DNA of 38,922 bases from Candidatus Aminicenantota bacterium (GCA_026393905.1 JAPKZH010000643.1:1-38922); one strand, 5' to 3'. Counted from the first letter of the stretch, positions 27,217 to 36,241 are shown. Translations and numbers: made by a program. The notes: generated by a model from the sequence alone, not told the origin.

Positions 27217-29007
27217 TCATTTTCTCAGAAGACCTTCCAGGCGGGCCTTGATCCGCAGGGCCGGCTCCCATCCCGGAGCCAATTCCAGGACTTTCCGGTT
27301 GAGGGACAAAGCCTCTATCAGGTCCCCTTTTTTGGCGGACAAAATGGATTGGCTGTGGAGAGCCTCGACGCTTTTTGGATTGATGGCCAGCGCCCGTTCC
27401 AAGGCCGCTTCGGCCTCGGGGATTTTTCCGAGTGTAATATAGACGTTGGCCATGTTGATTTGAGCGCCTTCGAGCCTGGGTTCGAGGGCCGCCGCCTTTT
27501 CATACCATTGGAGGGCCTGCTGCCAACGGCCTTGATTGGCTTCAATGATACCCAGATTGAGACAGGAAAGAAAATCCTTCGGATTATCATTCAAGGCTTC
27601 GCGGTAATGGCGGGCCGCCTCCTGGATATCTCCCTTCTGGTCATAGATGACGCCCAGGTTATAGTGGACCAGGTCCATCCGGGGCTTGAATGAAGCGGCC
27701 ATGGGTGCGGCAAAAGCGACCGCTATTCCGGCAGCGAGGAGAGCGGCCACAGGTTTTTTCCGCTGCTTGAGCGCGTCGAAAAAACGGATAAAGGGCTGAG
27801 AAGCAAGAAGGAGCAGGCAGGGCACCGCCGGAAGTCTGTAACGAGAAAAAAGGAAGAAGGCGATCGTGGAGACCAGCCACGCCGCCAGAAAAATGAGCAC
27901 GGGCGAGAAGCCGCCAACCCGTTTTCCAAGAAGGACAAGGCCGAGGGCGGCCAAAATGCTCAACGTGCCGAATCCGATCGCCAAGTATCTAAAGACCCAG
28001 GATTTTTGTCGGACATAATAATAGTCCACCGTATCCGGCCATTCATACCAGCTCCAGAACATGATCAGTTTTTTAAACTGGAGCTTCGCGTAGTCCCAAG
28101 GTTTCTGCCGGATCCAGGACAGCGATTTCTTGAGCCAGAAGCGCGAAACCTGGGCTGGCGTGAGCGTGCGCCCGGTTTCTTGTTCAGCCAGACGGACCGG
28201 TTCCGTGCGCTCATAATAAGGAATCTCTTTTCCCGGGACGATGGATTGGTATGTGCCGGTGGCGCGAGCATTGTTGCCGATGTAAAAGTTGACTCCGCCT
28301 TGAAATGTGGTCGGAAGGAAGCTCCCGCCGACGACTCCGTTCCTCAAGGCAACGGGCGCCAAGACAAGGAATACGCCGAGGATAAAAGCGCCGGCGCTCT
28401 TGATAAAGAGGCCGGCCCGGGACTTTGAACGAAAAGCCAGGATGAGCAGGAAAGGCGCGACGAGCAGCGCGTTTTCCCTGAGCAGGCTGAGAAGTCCGCA
28501 TAGAACACCGGAGAGGAGCCACAACCGGAATTGTTGATTTCGACGCGCCTCGGCAAGAACCCACAACAGGAAGCAGACGATCGTGACCGCCAGTGATTCT
28601 TTTTGGATCTGGACATCATAGAAGAGAAATCCGCCGTAGAATGTGGCAAGAGCGGCGGCCCACAAGCCCGTTTTTTCGTCGGAAAGGGTCTTTCCCGCCC
28701 TGTAGAGGGCATAAATGCCGGCGACAGCACCGGCGATCTGAAAAAGATAGACGATGTCAAGGACATGCCCGAAAACCTTATAGAGGACGGCCAAGATGTA
28801 GGGATAGAGCGGCGCCTGGAAAAAAACTCCCGTCCCCGCCCAATTCCCGGCCGCGATTTCCCGAGCCCACCGGTCGTATTCCTGGCTGTCCATGGCCAGT
28901 TGGGCGAAAAAGGGCTCATTTCTAAGGGCCAGCCAATGGAGGATCCGCAGGAGAAGGGCCGCGGACAGAATCGCGAAGAGCAGGTACGGCGGCTTCTTCT
29001 GTTTCAT
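27217..29007 (-). CDS. GT39/PMT-like membrane glycosyltransferase with C-terminal TPR repeats
   Basis: DSQEYDRWAREIAAGNWAGTGVFFQAPLYPYILAVLY, many TM helices, then NLGVIYDQKGDIQEAARHYREALNDNPKDFLSCLNLGIIEANQGRWQQALQWYEKAAALEP. ATG 29007 overlaps the rhaA stop (ATGA). Confidence 0.82.
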   Translation of the reverse strand: MKQKKPPYLLFAILSAALLLRILHWLALRNEPFFAQLAMDSQEYDRWAREIAAGNWAGTGVFFQAPLYPYILAVLYKVFGHVLDIVYLFQIAGAVAGIYALYRAGKTLSDEKTGLWAAALATFYGGFLFYDVQIQKESLAVTIVCFLLWVLAEARRNQQFRLWLLSGVLCGLLSLLRENALLVAPFLLILAFRSKSRAGLFIKSAGAFILGVFLVLAPVALRNGVVGGSFLPTTFQGGVNFYIGNNARATGTYQSIVPGKEIPYYERTEPVRLAEQETGRTLTPAQVSRFWLKKSLSWIRQKPWDYAKLQFKKLIMFWSWYEWPDTVDYYYVRQKSWVFRYLAIGFGTLSILAALGLVLLGKRVGGFSPVLIFLAAWLVSTIAFFLFSRYRLPAVPCLLLLASQPFIRFFDALKQRKKPVAALLAAGIAVAFAAPMAASFKPRMDLVHYNLGVIYDQKGDIQEAARHYREALNDNPKDFLSCLNLGIIEANQGRWQQALQWYEKAAALEPRLEGAQINMANVYITLGKIPEAEAALERALAINPKSVEALHSQSILSAKKGDLIEALSLNRKVLELAPGWEPALRIKARLEGLLRK

Positions 29008-30269
29008 CTTTTGTCCAGGACTTCTTTTTCGTACTTTTGAATATCCGTGATCCAATCTGTTCCTTGGGGAACGCTCGTTTGAAGGCAGTGATAATCCCAC
29101 ACCGCGCCGTAGGGCATAGCCTTGGCTTCTTCCCGAAGGGCGAGGCGTTCAAAGTTGTTCCCGGCTTGTTCGGCGGCCCTGAGCCGTCCCTCCGGTTGAA
29201 GCAGGGCCACCAGGAACGCTTTCAGCGCGGCGCGCGCCCCGGCCACCCAGGCGCCGACCCGGTTCAGGCTGGCGTCGAAGTAATCCAGGGCGATATGGAC
29301 TTTGTCCAGCGCCTGGCAACGGATGATTTCCTCGGCTAAAGCCTGGATCTCGTCATTGAGGATGACGACGTGGTCGCTGTCCCAGCGGATGCCGCGGCTG
29401 AGATGGAAAACGATCCCCGGCGAAAATAGGAGAATGGCCGAGATCTTGTCGGCGACGGATTCTGTGGGATGGAAGTGGCCAAGGTCGAGGCAGACCATTT
29501 TTCTCTTGCTGAGGGCATAGGCCAGGTAAAATTCGTGAGAGCCCGTCACGAAAGATTCGGAGCCGATGCCGAAGAGCTTGCTTTCCAGCGAATCCTTCAT
29601 CTGCTGGGGGCTGTACTCGGCCTCGTAGATCTCGTCCAGGGATTCCTTGAGCAGCCGACGGTATTTCCAGCGGTCGGTGGGCGCTTCTTTGGACCCGTCG
29701 GGGATCCAAAGGTTGTGAAGGCAGGGACTCTTGAGTTCGCGGCCCATGAAAACGCTGATCTTGCGGCAGCGTTTCACGTGTTCGATCCAGAATTTGCGGA
29801 CGGCTTTCTCCGGGCTGCTGAGGGTAAAGCCGGAGGCCGCTTTGGGGTGGGAGAAGCATGTCGCGTTGAAATCCAGCTTCAGCTCTTCCCGATTGGCCCA
29901 GTCGACCCAGCCCTTGAAATGCTCGGCGCTGATTTCGTCCCGGTCCACGGGCTTCCCGCCGAACTCGCCGTAGATGGCGTGGAGGTTCAGCCGGTGCGAT
30001 CCCGGGATCAGGGCAAAGGCCTGATGGAGGTCCAGCCGCAGCTCTTCCACGGTTCGCGCTTTTCCGGGATAGTTCCCTGTCACCTGAAGCCCGGCCCCGG
30101 AAAGGACGGCATCAGGTTTTTCAAAACCGCCGACATCATCCCCCTGCCAGCAGTGGAGCGAAATGGCGATTTTTTTCAGCTGGCTCAGGGCGTGTTCCGT
30201 GTCCACGCCGAATTCCGCGTAGAGCTCCTGGGCCAGCCGGTAGGCTTTTTCAATCTTGCCGGGATTCAT
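29004..30269 (-). CDS. rhaA: L-rhamnose isomerase
   Basis: ISLHCWQGDDVGGFE, TGNYPGKART, RLNLHAIYGE, CLDLGHFHPTE, RWDSDHVV, ALDYFDASLNRVGAWV: closely matches RhaA from memory. Confidence 0.95.
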   Translation of the reverse strand: MNPGKIEKAYRLAQELYAEFGVDTEHALSQLKKIAISLHCWQGDDVGGFEKPDAVLSGAGLQVTGNYPGKARTVEELRLDLHQAFALIPGSHRLNLHAIYGEFGGKPVDRDEISAEHFKGWVDWANREELKLDFNATCFSHPKAASGFTLSSPEKAVRKFWIEHVKRCRKISVFMGRELKSPCLHNLWIPDGSKEAPTDRWKYRRLLKESLDEIYEAEYSPQQMKDSLESKLFGIGSESFVTGSHEFYLAYALSKRKMVCLDLGHFHPTESVADKISAILLFSPGIVFHLSRGIRWDSDHVVILNDEIQALAEEIIRCQALDKVHIALDYFDASLNRVGAWVAGARAALKAFLVALLQPEGRLRAAEQAGNNFERLALREEAKAMPYGAVWDYHCLQTSVPQGTDWITDIQKYEKEVLDKR

Positions 30270-30284
30270 GCCGTCCTCCGTCTG

Positions 30285-31760
30285 TTATTTATCAACAATG
30301 GTCTTGAAGCGGTCATAGGCCGCTTGCCAAGCGGTTGTCTCTCGCGGCTCGTATGTCTGAAGCTCAGAGGAATGGGCGATGATCGCCCGGATCTCCTCAA
30401 GCGACCGGACATAGCCGAGCGCCAGGGCCTGTCCCATGATGTTGCCGATGGCCGTCGCTTCAACCGGGCCGGTGATGACCGGAAGCGATGTCGCGTCGGC
30501 CGTGAATTGGCAGAGGGTGATGTGTTGGCTTCCGCCGCCGATGATGTGGATCTTCTCGATCGGGTGAGGGGAGACCTGCCTCAGTTCCTCAAGGACCATT
30601 CGGTATTTCAGGGTCAGGCTTTCGATGGCGCAGCGGAGGATCTCTCCAGGAGTTGAAGGAACGGGCTGGCCGGTTTTCCGGCAGAAATTTTGGATGGCTG
30701 CGGGCATATCGGGAGGGTTGAGAAAATCCGGAGCGTCCGGGTCGATCATGGCTTTGAACGGCGTCGCTGATGCCGCCATGGTCCGCATCTCTTCATAGCT
30801 CAGCGGGCGATCCGAGCTCCATTTTTTCCGGCACTGCTGGACGAGCCAGAGGCCCGTGACGTTTTTCAGAAATCGGGTTGTACCCGCCATTCCGCCTTCG
30901 TTTGTGAAATTGAGCTGGAGCGTCCGAGGCGTGATGAGCGGCTGCGGCGATTCGATCCCCATCAGGGACCAGGTCCCGGAGCTGATGTAAGCCCAATTCT
31001 TGCCGAGAGCGGGGACGGCGGCGACGGCTGAGCCCGTGTCGTGGCCGGCCGTGGCGACCGCGGGGACGTCACCGAGGCCCGTCTCCTGGGACACGGCGGG
31101 CAGGATTGATGCGACGACCGTGCCGGGACGGAGAGGGCTTTGCATGATGGATCTGGAGATGCCGAGGGCCGAGAAAAGCTCTTCATTCCAACTTCCTTGG
31201 CGCGGATTATAAAGCTGGGAGGTCGAAGCGATGGTCGCTTCGGTCGTTTTCACTCCGGTCAGAAGATATGTGAATAGGTCCGGCATGAAAAGCAGGTCGG
31301 TTGCGGACTTGAGAAAAGGGGAATTGTCGATAACGAGGGCGTACAGTTGAAACAGCGAGTTGAACGGCATGAACTGGATGCCGGTGAGCTCGTAGATTCT
31401 TTCTTTCGGGAATATCGCGAGGAATTTTTTCATGGCCTGGACGTTTCTCGGGTCGCGGTAGGCATAAGGCAGACCGAGAATGCTCCCGTCGCCGGCGAGC
31501 AGTCCGAAATCGACCCCCCAAGTGTCCACGGCCAGGCTTTCGAGCCGGGCGGTGATCTCCGAGGCGCAGATTTTCATGCCTTTCTTGATGTCCTCGAAGA
31601 GGTTGAAGATATTCCAGTGCAGGTGTCCGAAGAGCGAGAGGGGGGCGTTCGGAAATCGGTGGAGCTCCCGGATGCTGATGATCTCGTTTTCAAGGGTGCC
31701 GAGGACCGCCCGGCCGCTTTCCGCGCCCAGGTCAAAGGCCAGAAAATACTGCCGACTCAT
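30285..31760 (-). CDS. rhaB: Rhamnulokinase (FGGY family)
   Basis: FLAFDLGAESGRAVLG, AVDTWGVDFGLL, ATAGHDTGSAVAAVP, IHIIGGGSQHITLCQFTADATSLPVITGPVEATAIGN. AGGAGACGGA before ATG at 31760. Confidence 0.93.
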   Translation of the reverse strand: MSRQYFLAFDLGAESGRAVLGTLENEIISIRELHRFPNAPLSLFGHLHWNIFNLFEDIKKGMKICASEITARLESLAVDTWGVDFGLLAGDGSILGLPYAYRDPRNVQAMKKFLAIFPKERIYELTGIQFMPFNSLFQLYALVIDNSPFLKSATDLLFMPDLFTYLLTGVKTTEATIASTSQLYNPRQGSWNEELFSALGISRSIMQSPLRPGTVVASILPAVSQETGLGDVPAVATAGHDTGSAVAAVPALGKNWAYISSGTWSLMGIESPQPLITPRTLQLNFTNEGGMAGTTRFLKNVTGLWLVQQCRKKWSSDRPLSYEEMRTMAASATPFKAMIDPDAPDFLNPPDMPAAIQNFCRKTGQPVPSTPGEILRCAIESLTLKYRMVLEELRQVSPHPIEKIHIIGGGSQHITLCQFTADATSLPVITGPVEATAIGNIMGQALALGYVRSLEEIRAIIAHSSELQTYEPRETTAWQAAYDRFKTIVDK

Positions 31761-31817
31761 TCCGTCTCCTTTAATACCACGATTCGGGGTCAAACCTCAA
31801 CATTCAACAAAAGGACC

Positions 31818-31883
31818 GGGGTCAAACCTACTCGTTACGCATGTTCCCCTGGAGTATTGTGCGTAACGAGTAGGTTTGACCCC
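31818..31883. repeat. 24-bp perfect inverted repeat, GGGGTCAAA-ended REP-like element
   Basis: GGGGTCAAACCTACTCGTTACGCA (31818-31841) and its exact reverse complement (31860-31883), 18-nt loop; a half-site GGGGTCAAACCTCAACATT lies at 31786-31804. Confidence 0.92.
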
Positions 31884-31950
31884 ATAAACTTATCCTCTTT
31901 TCCTCGGCGTCTATTTTTTGTATGATTATGCCGCGATTAGGAGTCCATCC

Positions 31951-32370
31951 ATGAAAATCATCAGCGATTCCGTAAGCTTCTCGACCGAGGGCTTTAATGA
32001 CATAAAAGACTTGACGGGCCTCGTGGAAAAGCGACTCATGGCCAATCGGCTCAAAGACGGCATCGTCAATATCTTCGTTCCCGGCTCCACGGGCGGTGTG
32101 ACGACCATAGAATACGAGCCCGGCCTGGTCGAGGATTTTTCCCGGTTGATGGAGAAGCTTGCGCCGAGCAACATCCCCTACAATCATGATAAGCGGTGGG
32201 GCGACGGAAACGGATTCTCCCACGTTCGGGCCGCCCTGATCGGGCCGTCCATGAACGTCCCTTTTTCGGACGGAAGGCTCAGCCTGGGCACATGGCAGCA
32301 GATCGTCTTCGTGGATTTTGACAACAGGGCGAGGACCCGGACGGTCCTGCTTCAGTTTATGGGAGTGTAA
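31951..32370 (+). CDS. YjbQ-family (UPF0047) protein
   Basis: GIVNIFVPGSTGGVTTIEYEPG, WGDGNGFSHVRAALIGPSMNVPFSDGRLSLGTWQQIVFVDFDNRARTRTV. ATG 31951 with TAGGAG upstream. Confidence 0.92.
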   Translation: MKIISDSVSFSTEGFNDIKDLTGLVEKRLMANRLKDGIVNIFVPGSTGGVTTIEYEPGLVEDFSRLMEKLAPSNIPYNHDKRWGDGNGFSHVRAALIGPSMNVPFSDGRLSLGTWQQIVFVDFDNRARTRTVLLQFMGV

Positions 32371-32377
32371 GCAGCCA

Positions 32378-33721
32378 TTGGGCACGAATATCGACGATAA
32401 ACTCAAGCGCCTGAAAAAAGAGCGGGCGCTGCGCTCGCGGGTTTCGAAGACCCGGCCTGGCGCGATCGAAGACACCTGGGAGAAGATCAATCGGGCGGAA
32501 GCACTATCGGTCAAAGAAAAGCTTCAAAAACTCATCGACCTGACCGGGGCCCAGAAAGAGAAGAAGCCCGCCAAAGCGGCGTTCGAGCCGGTCCCGCGCG
32601 AGCCGCTGCTGTTCTATGAAAATCCCTATCCTCTTCAGACGAAATACGGAAAAAATATCCTGGCCGAGGGCCTGAAGATCAAGGGCGATGTCCTTTATTT
32701 TTTAGGGCGGGACAGCGCCTTCGAAGCCCTCGATCTATCGACGGCGCTTTTTGTGGACCTCGAAACGACGGGCTTGTCCGGCGGCACGGGGACGGTGCCG
32801 TTCCTCGTCGGCATGGGCTATTACCGGGACAATCGATTCAACGTCGCCCAATATTTCCTGGGCGAGCTCGGCGAGGAAGAGCGGATGATCAAGGAGATCG
32901 GCCGTTTTTTTTCCGAGATGAATTTCCAATCCGTCGTGACGTATAACGGGAAGGCTTTCGATATGCCTCTGCTCGAAACGCGGTTTATAATGTACAGGCG
33001 GCCTTTCCCGATGTCCGACCTCCCGCATCTGGATTTGCTCTTCTCCGCACGAAGCCTCTGGAAGCACAAGCACGAAAGCTGCCGTCTTTTTCATCTGGCC
33101 CAGCAGATCGTCGAGGCGGAGCGCGCCGAGGACATCCCTTCCGCAGAAATACCCTCCAGGTATTTTGAGTTTTTGAGGACGGGGAATTTTTCCCTGATGG
33201 AGCCCGTCCTCTACCACAATCAGGAGGACATCCTTTCGCTCCTGGGCCTGCTCATCGCTGCGTCCAAGCTCTTCTTGGAGGGACGCGAACCGCCGGATAG
33301 CGAAGATTTCGATGCCATGGATCTGATCGGCGTGGGTAAGGTCTTCGAGAGCGCTGGCCACGTCGAGAAGTCCATGGAGCTATTCCAGCGCGCCCTAGAA
33401 GGTGATCTGCCCCAAGAGCTGGCCCTCAACATCAAACGCAAGCTTTCCTACCATTTCAAGAAAAACGAGGACTGGGAAAAGGCCATCTCGCTCTGGCAGG
33501 ACCTATCCCGGGAGGACCAGTTGTTTTGTTATAAAGAGCTGGCCATGTATTTTGAGCATAAGACCGGGAAATTGGAAGATGCCAAACGAATGGCCGAGGA
33601 AGGCCTGACCATATCCATGAATGTTTCGCTGAACTTCCAGAGGGATTTTGAACACAGGCTGGAGAGGCTTAACGATAAAATCCGAAGGCTGCAGGCGAAG
33701 GCCAAGAAAGGCCGGCCGTGA
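32378..33721 (+). CDS. RNase H-like exonuclease-type (YprB-like) protein with C-terminal helical/TPR region
   Basis: ALFVDLETTGLSGGTGTVPFLVGMGYY, VTYNGKAFDMPLLETRF, HNQEDILSLLGL (DEDD-type acidic residues). Candidate TTG start at 32378 follows GGGAGTG; the track's ATG 32318 overlaps the upstream gene. Confidence 0.8.
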   Translation: MGTNIDDKLKRLKKERALRSRVSKTRPGAIEDTWEKINRAEALSVKEKLQKLIDLTGAQKEKKPAKAAFEPVPREPLLFYENPYPLQTKYGKNILAEGLKIKGDVLYFLGRDSAFEALDLSTALFVDLETTGLSGGTGTVPFLVGMGYYRDNRFNVAQYFLGELGEEERMIKEIGRFFSEMNFQSVVTYNGKAFDMPLLETRFIMYRRPFPMSDLPHLDLLFSARSLWKHKHESCRLFHLAQQIVEAERAEDIPSAEIPSRYFEFLRTGNFSLMEPVLYHNQEDILSLLGLLIAASKLFLEGREPPDSEDFDAMDLIGVGKVFESAGHVEKSMELFQRALEGDLPQELALNIKRKLSYHFKKNEDWEKAISLWQDLSREDQLFCYKELAMYFEHKTGKLEDAKRMAEEGLTISMNVSLNFQRDFEHRLERLNDKIRRLQAKAKKGRP

Positions 33722-33763
33722 AGAATAAGCAGTAATACGGTCGTCGAAGGCCATCATTTTTTT

Positions 33764-33800
33764 GTCATTGCGCGCGCGGCGAGCCTGGCAATCTCGTGGG
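33764..33800. repeat. GTCATTGCG...GGCAATCTC dispersed repeat
   Basis: GTCATTGCGCGCGCGGCGAGCCTGGCAATCTCGTGGG just upstream of the alcohol dehydrogenase start. Confidence 0.65.
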
Positions 33801-33811
33801 AGAACGAGCCA

Positions 33812-34810
33812 ATGAAAGCGATGATCTTAAGGCAATTCGGGCCGATTGAAAAAAATCCTTTGGAGCTCGCCGAGATGCCGGCGCCTCAGCCCGGCGCTGA
33901 GGACATTCTTATCAAAGTCAATGTCTGCGGGGTTTGCCATACAGACCTTCATACGGTTGAAGGAGAACTCCCTGAAGCTGTGCTGCCCGTCATTCCCGGG
34001 CACCAGGTCGTGGGAATTGTGGAGGGGGCGGGGCAGGGGACTGGCCGCTTTAAAAAAGGGGATCGTATCGGCGCGGCATGGCTGCATTACGCCTGTGGCA
34101 AATGCGCCTTCTGCTTAAGCGGGCGGGAGAATTTGTGCGAAAACGGCCGCTTCACCGGCTATCATGTCAACGGCGGGTACGCCGAATACATGACCATCCC
34201 TGAGAAATTCGCCTATGCCATTCCGGAAATCTTTACTGACGAGGAAGCTTCGCCGCTCCTGTGCGCTGGAATTATCGGCTACCGCGCCTTGAGGCTGAGC
34301 AATATCAGGCCGGGAGGATGCCTGGGATTATATGGATTCGGAGCGTCTGCGCATGTGGCGATCCAGGTCGCCGTGCATTGGGGATGCCGCGTTTATGTGT
34401 TTTCGAGGAGCAAGAAACATCAGGACCTCGCCCGAAAGCTGGGCGCGGCATGGACGGGAACGGCCCAAGAAGTCCCGCCGAAGAAAACGAACAGCGCGAT
34501 CATCTTCGCACCGGCCGGGCCGCTGGTTCTCGACGCGCTGTTGAATACGGAGAAGGGCGGAACGGTCGCCTTGGCCGGGATTTATATGACTCCGATCCCG
34601 GAAATGGATTACCAGAAATATCTCTATCACGAGCGTACGCTGCGAAGTGTTGCCAATGCCACCCGCCAGGACGGAGAAGAGCTGCTCAAGATCGCGGCCG
34701 AAATCCCGATCCGGACCACAACCCGAATTTTTCCTTTGGCTGAAGCGAACAAGGTATTGTGCCTTCTCAAGGAAGGCCAGATCAGCGGCTCCGCCGTCTT
34801 GAAAATATAG
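33812..34810 (+). CDS. Zinc-dependent alcohol dehydrogenase family protein
   Basis: VCGVCHTDLHTVEGELP, GHQVVGIVEGAG, CGKCAFCLSGRENLC structural zinc site, LGLYGFGASAHVAIQVA. Confidence 0.9.
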   Translation: MKAMILRQFGPIEKNPLELAEMPAPQPGAEDILIKVNVCGVCHTDLHTVEGELPEAVLPVIPGHQVVGIVEGAGQGTGRFKKGDRIGAAWLHYACGKCAFCLSGRENLCENGRFTGYHVNGGYAEYMTIPEKFAYAIPEIFTDEEASPLLCAGIIGYRALRLSNIRPGGCLGLYGFGASAHVAIQVAVHWGCRVYVFSRSKKHQDLARKLGAAWTGTAQEVPPKKTNSAIIFAPAGPLVLDALLNTEKGGTVALAGIYMTPIPEMDYQKYLYHERTLRSVANATRQDGEELLKIAAEIPIRTTTRIFPLAEANKVLCLLKEGQISGSAVLKI

Positions 34811-34843
34811 TGTCAGCGCCTATTGCAGTCTTGAAAAAATAAG

Positions 34844-34940
34844 GTCATCGCGAGGCGCTTTGCGCCGTGCCGTGCAGATTGGTGTCAAAGCTATACATGG
34901 CATGTCATCGCGAGGCGCTCTGCGCCGTGGCGATCTCATC
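34844..34940. repeat. Composite of two GTCATCGCGAGG-type repeats around a GGGGTCAAA half-site
   Basis: GTCATCGCGAGGCGCTTTGCGCCGTG at 34844 and GTCATCGCGAGGCGCTCTGCGCCGTGGCGATCTC at 34904; between them GGTGTCAAAGCTATACAT (34881-34898) matches 18820-18837 at 16/18. Confidence 0.8.
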
Positions 34941-35010
34941 ATTCTGCGATTTCTCAAAAAGGCTTAATAATTTCTCTGAAATCTGGCATAATAAGGCCCG
35001 ATCACCTGGC

Positions 35011-35084
35011 GCGCCAGTAGCTCAGTTGGATAGAGCGCCTGACTACGAATCAGAAGGTCGGAGGTTCGAGTCCTCTCTGGCGCG
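35011..35084 (+). tRNA. tRNA-Arg (anticodon ACG)
   Basis: Cloverleaf: acceptor GCGCCAG/CTGGCGC, D arm GCTC/GAGC, anticodon loop CTACGAA, T arm GGAGG/CCTCT with TTCGAGT; CCA not encoded. Confidence 0.96.
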
Positions 35085-35210
35085 CTTCCTTTTCCCCCCA
35101 TATAACCCTTTGGAATCAGCGCTTTATGAGAAAACTCTCCAAAATCGCCGCATAGCCGAATAAAGCCAAAAAGAGCCAAAAAAAGCCCAAAAGACCCGGC
35201 AAAACGCTAT

Positions 35211-35238
35211 GCACAATTTGAGCGAAACGATAGGAATT
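35211..35238 (+). repeat. Direct repeat copy 1, 28-bp identical core within a ~95-bp diverged repeat
   Basis: GCACAATTTGAGCGAAACGATAGGAATT, identical to 35901-35928; similarity extends left to about 35153. Confidence 0.9.
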
Positions 35239-35289
35239 ATAAAAGGACGGGAGCCGAAAAATAGGCGGGGGGGGCTTAGGTCCTGGGAG

Positions 35290-35757
35290 TCATTTAATCT
35301 TTTCTGTGACCCTCTTATAAACTTCGGCCTCTAATGCACCCTTTGAGACGCAGGGGAATGTTTGCACGCCGCCACTATAGAAGACGGCCGTCTCGAAGAC
35401 GGAATTTATTTTCATCTCGCAGTTTTTCTCATCGGTTTTCTTGACGAAGACGTTGAATTTTCCCCGGCGTGTTTTTTGGTTGAAAGCCAATGCAGACAAG
35501 TCTCCACAATCCATATACGAATAGACCTTTGAACTATCAAACGAAATCCAATCCGTGACGATAAGTCCCGATGCTTTTTCGATGTTTATAATCGGAAGAC
35601 TCAATTCAGAAAAGACCTCGATGACGGCCGTCCATACCGCGTCAAAAGGCTTCTCGATTTGAAAACTATTTTGAATTTGACGCGGTTTCGGTGGCGTCGG
35701 CATACATGAAGCTAGAATCAAACAAAGAAAAAAGATGATTAATTTTTTGCCTTTCAT
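35290..35757 (-). CDS. Small lipoprotein of unknown function
   Basis: MKGKKLIIFFLCLILASCMP signal with lipobox LASC; GAGGG upstream. Confidence 0.7.
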   Translation of the reverse strand: MKGKKLIIFFLCLILASCMPTPPKPRQIQNSFQIEKPFDAVWTAVIEVFSELSLPIINIEKASGLIVTDWISFDSSKVYSYMDCGDLSALAFNQKTRRGKFNVFVKKTDEKNCEMKINSVFETAVFYSGGVQTFPCVSKGALEAEVYKRVTEKIK

Positions 35758-35900
35758 TTTCCCTCCCTCGAAGCTATTTTTTCATACCATAGGATTCATT
35801 GTCAATAGATTACAGATAGAGGCCGGGGGAGGCCCGGATCCGCAGCCGGATAAAGCCATAAAGAGTCAAAAACAGCCCTTCGGACGTGGCAAAAGACGTG

Positions 35901-35928
35901 GCACAATTTGAGCGAAACGATAGGAATT
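35901..35928 (+). repeat. Direct repeat copy 2
   Basis: Identical 28-mer to 35211-35238; diverged similarity extends left to about 35843 (AGCCGGATAAAGCCATAAAGAGTCAAAAA). Confidence 0.9.
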
Positions 35929-36047
35929 GTAAAGGGCGGGTGTATTCAAGATTGACTTCTAAGGCAAAAAAAGGCCGCTGGCGTTGACGCTAAGAATTTT
36001 TTATAATAAAAACAAAGTTTTTTGGGCTGTCGCCCGAAGGAGAAGGG

Positions 36048-36221
36048 ATGAAAAAGATTAAAATTATGGGGACTATTCTTGCCATAATTGTTTTAGGGCT
36101 AATGGCTTATAGTTCTACTTGGGTCGTAGTAGTAGCGCCGGAAAGGGGAATATATCGAGTTAATAAAATTACCGGAACGTGCCGCCTGGCTCATTCTCTT
36201 GCACCTTATTATGTGAAGTAA
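36048..36221 (+). CDS. 57-aa putative single-pass membrane small protein
   Basis: MKKIKIMGTILAIIVLGLMAYSSTWVVVVAPERGIYRVNKITGTCRLAHSLAPYYVK; AAGGAGAAGGG before ATG. Below the track size cutoff. Confidence 0.55.
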   Translation: MKKIKIMGTILAIIVLGLMAYSSTWVVVVAPERGIYRVNKITGTCRLAHSLAPYYVK

Positions 36222-36241
36222 ATTAACGTTAGGAGGTTAAA

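Noticed and set aside
34867-35179. ORFs 34867..35163 (+) and 34964..35179 (-)
   Set aside because: They translate through tRNA-Arg; the peptides VAQLDRAPDYESEGRRFESS and PERTRTSDLLIRSQALYPTELLAR are classic spurious translations of tRNA genes.
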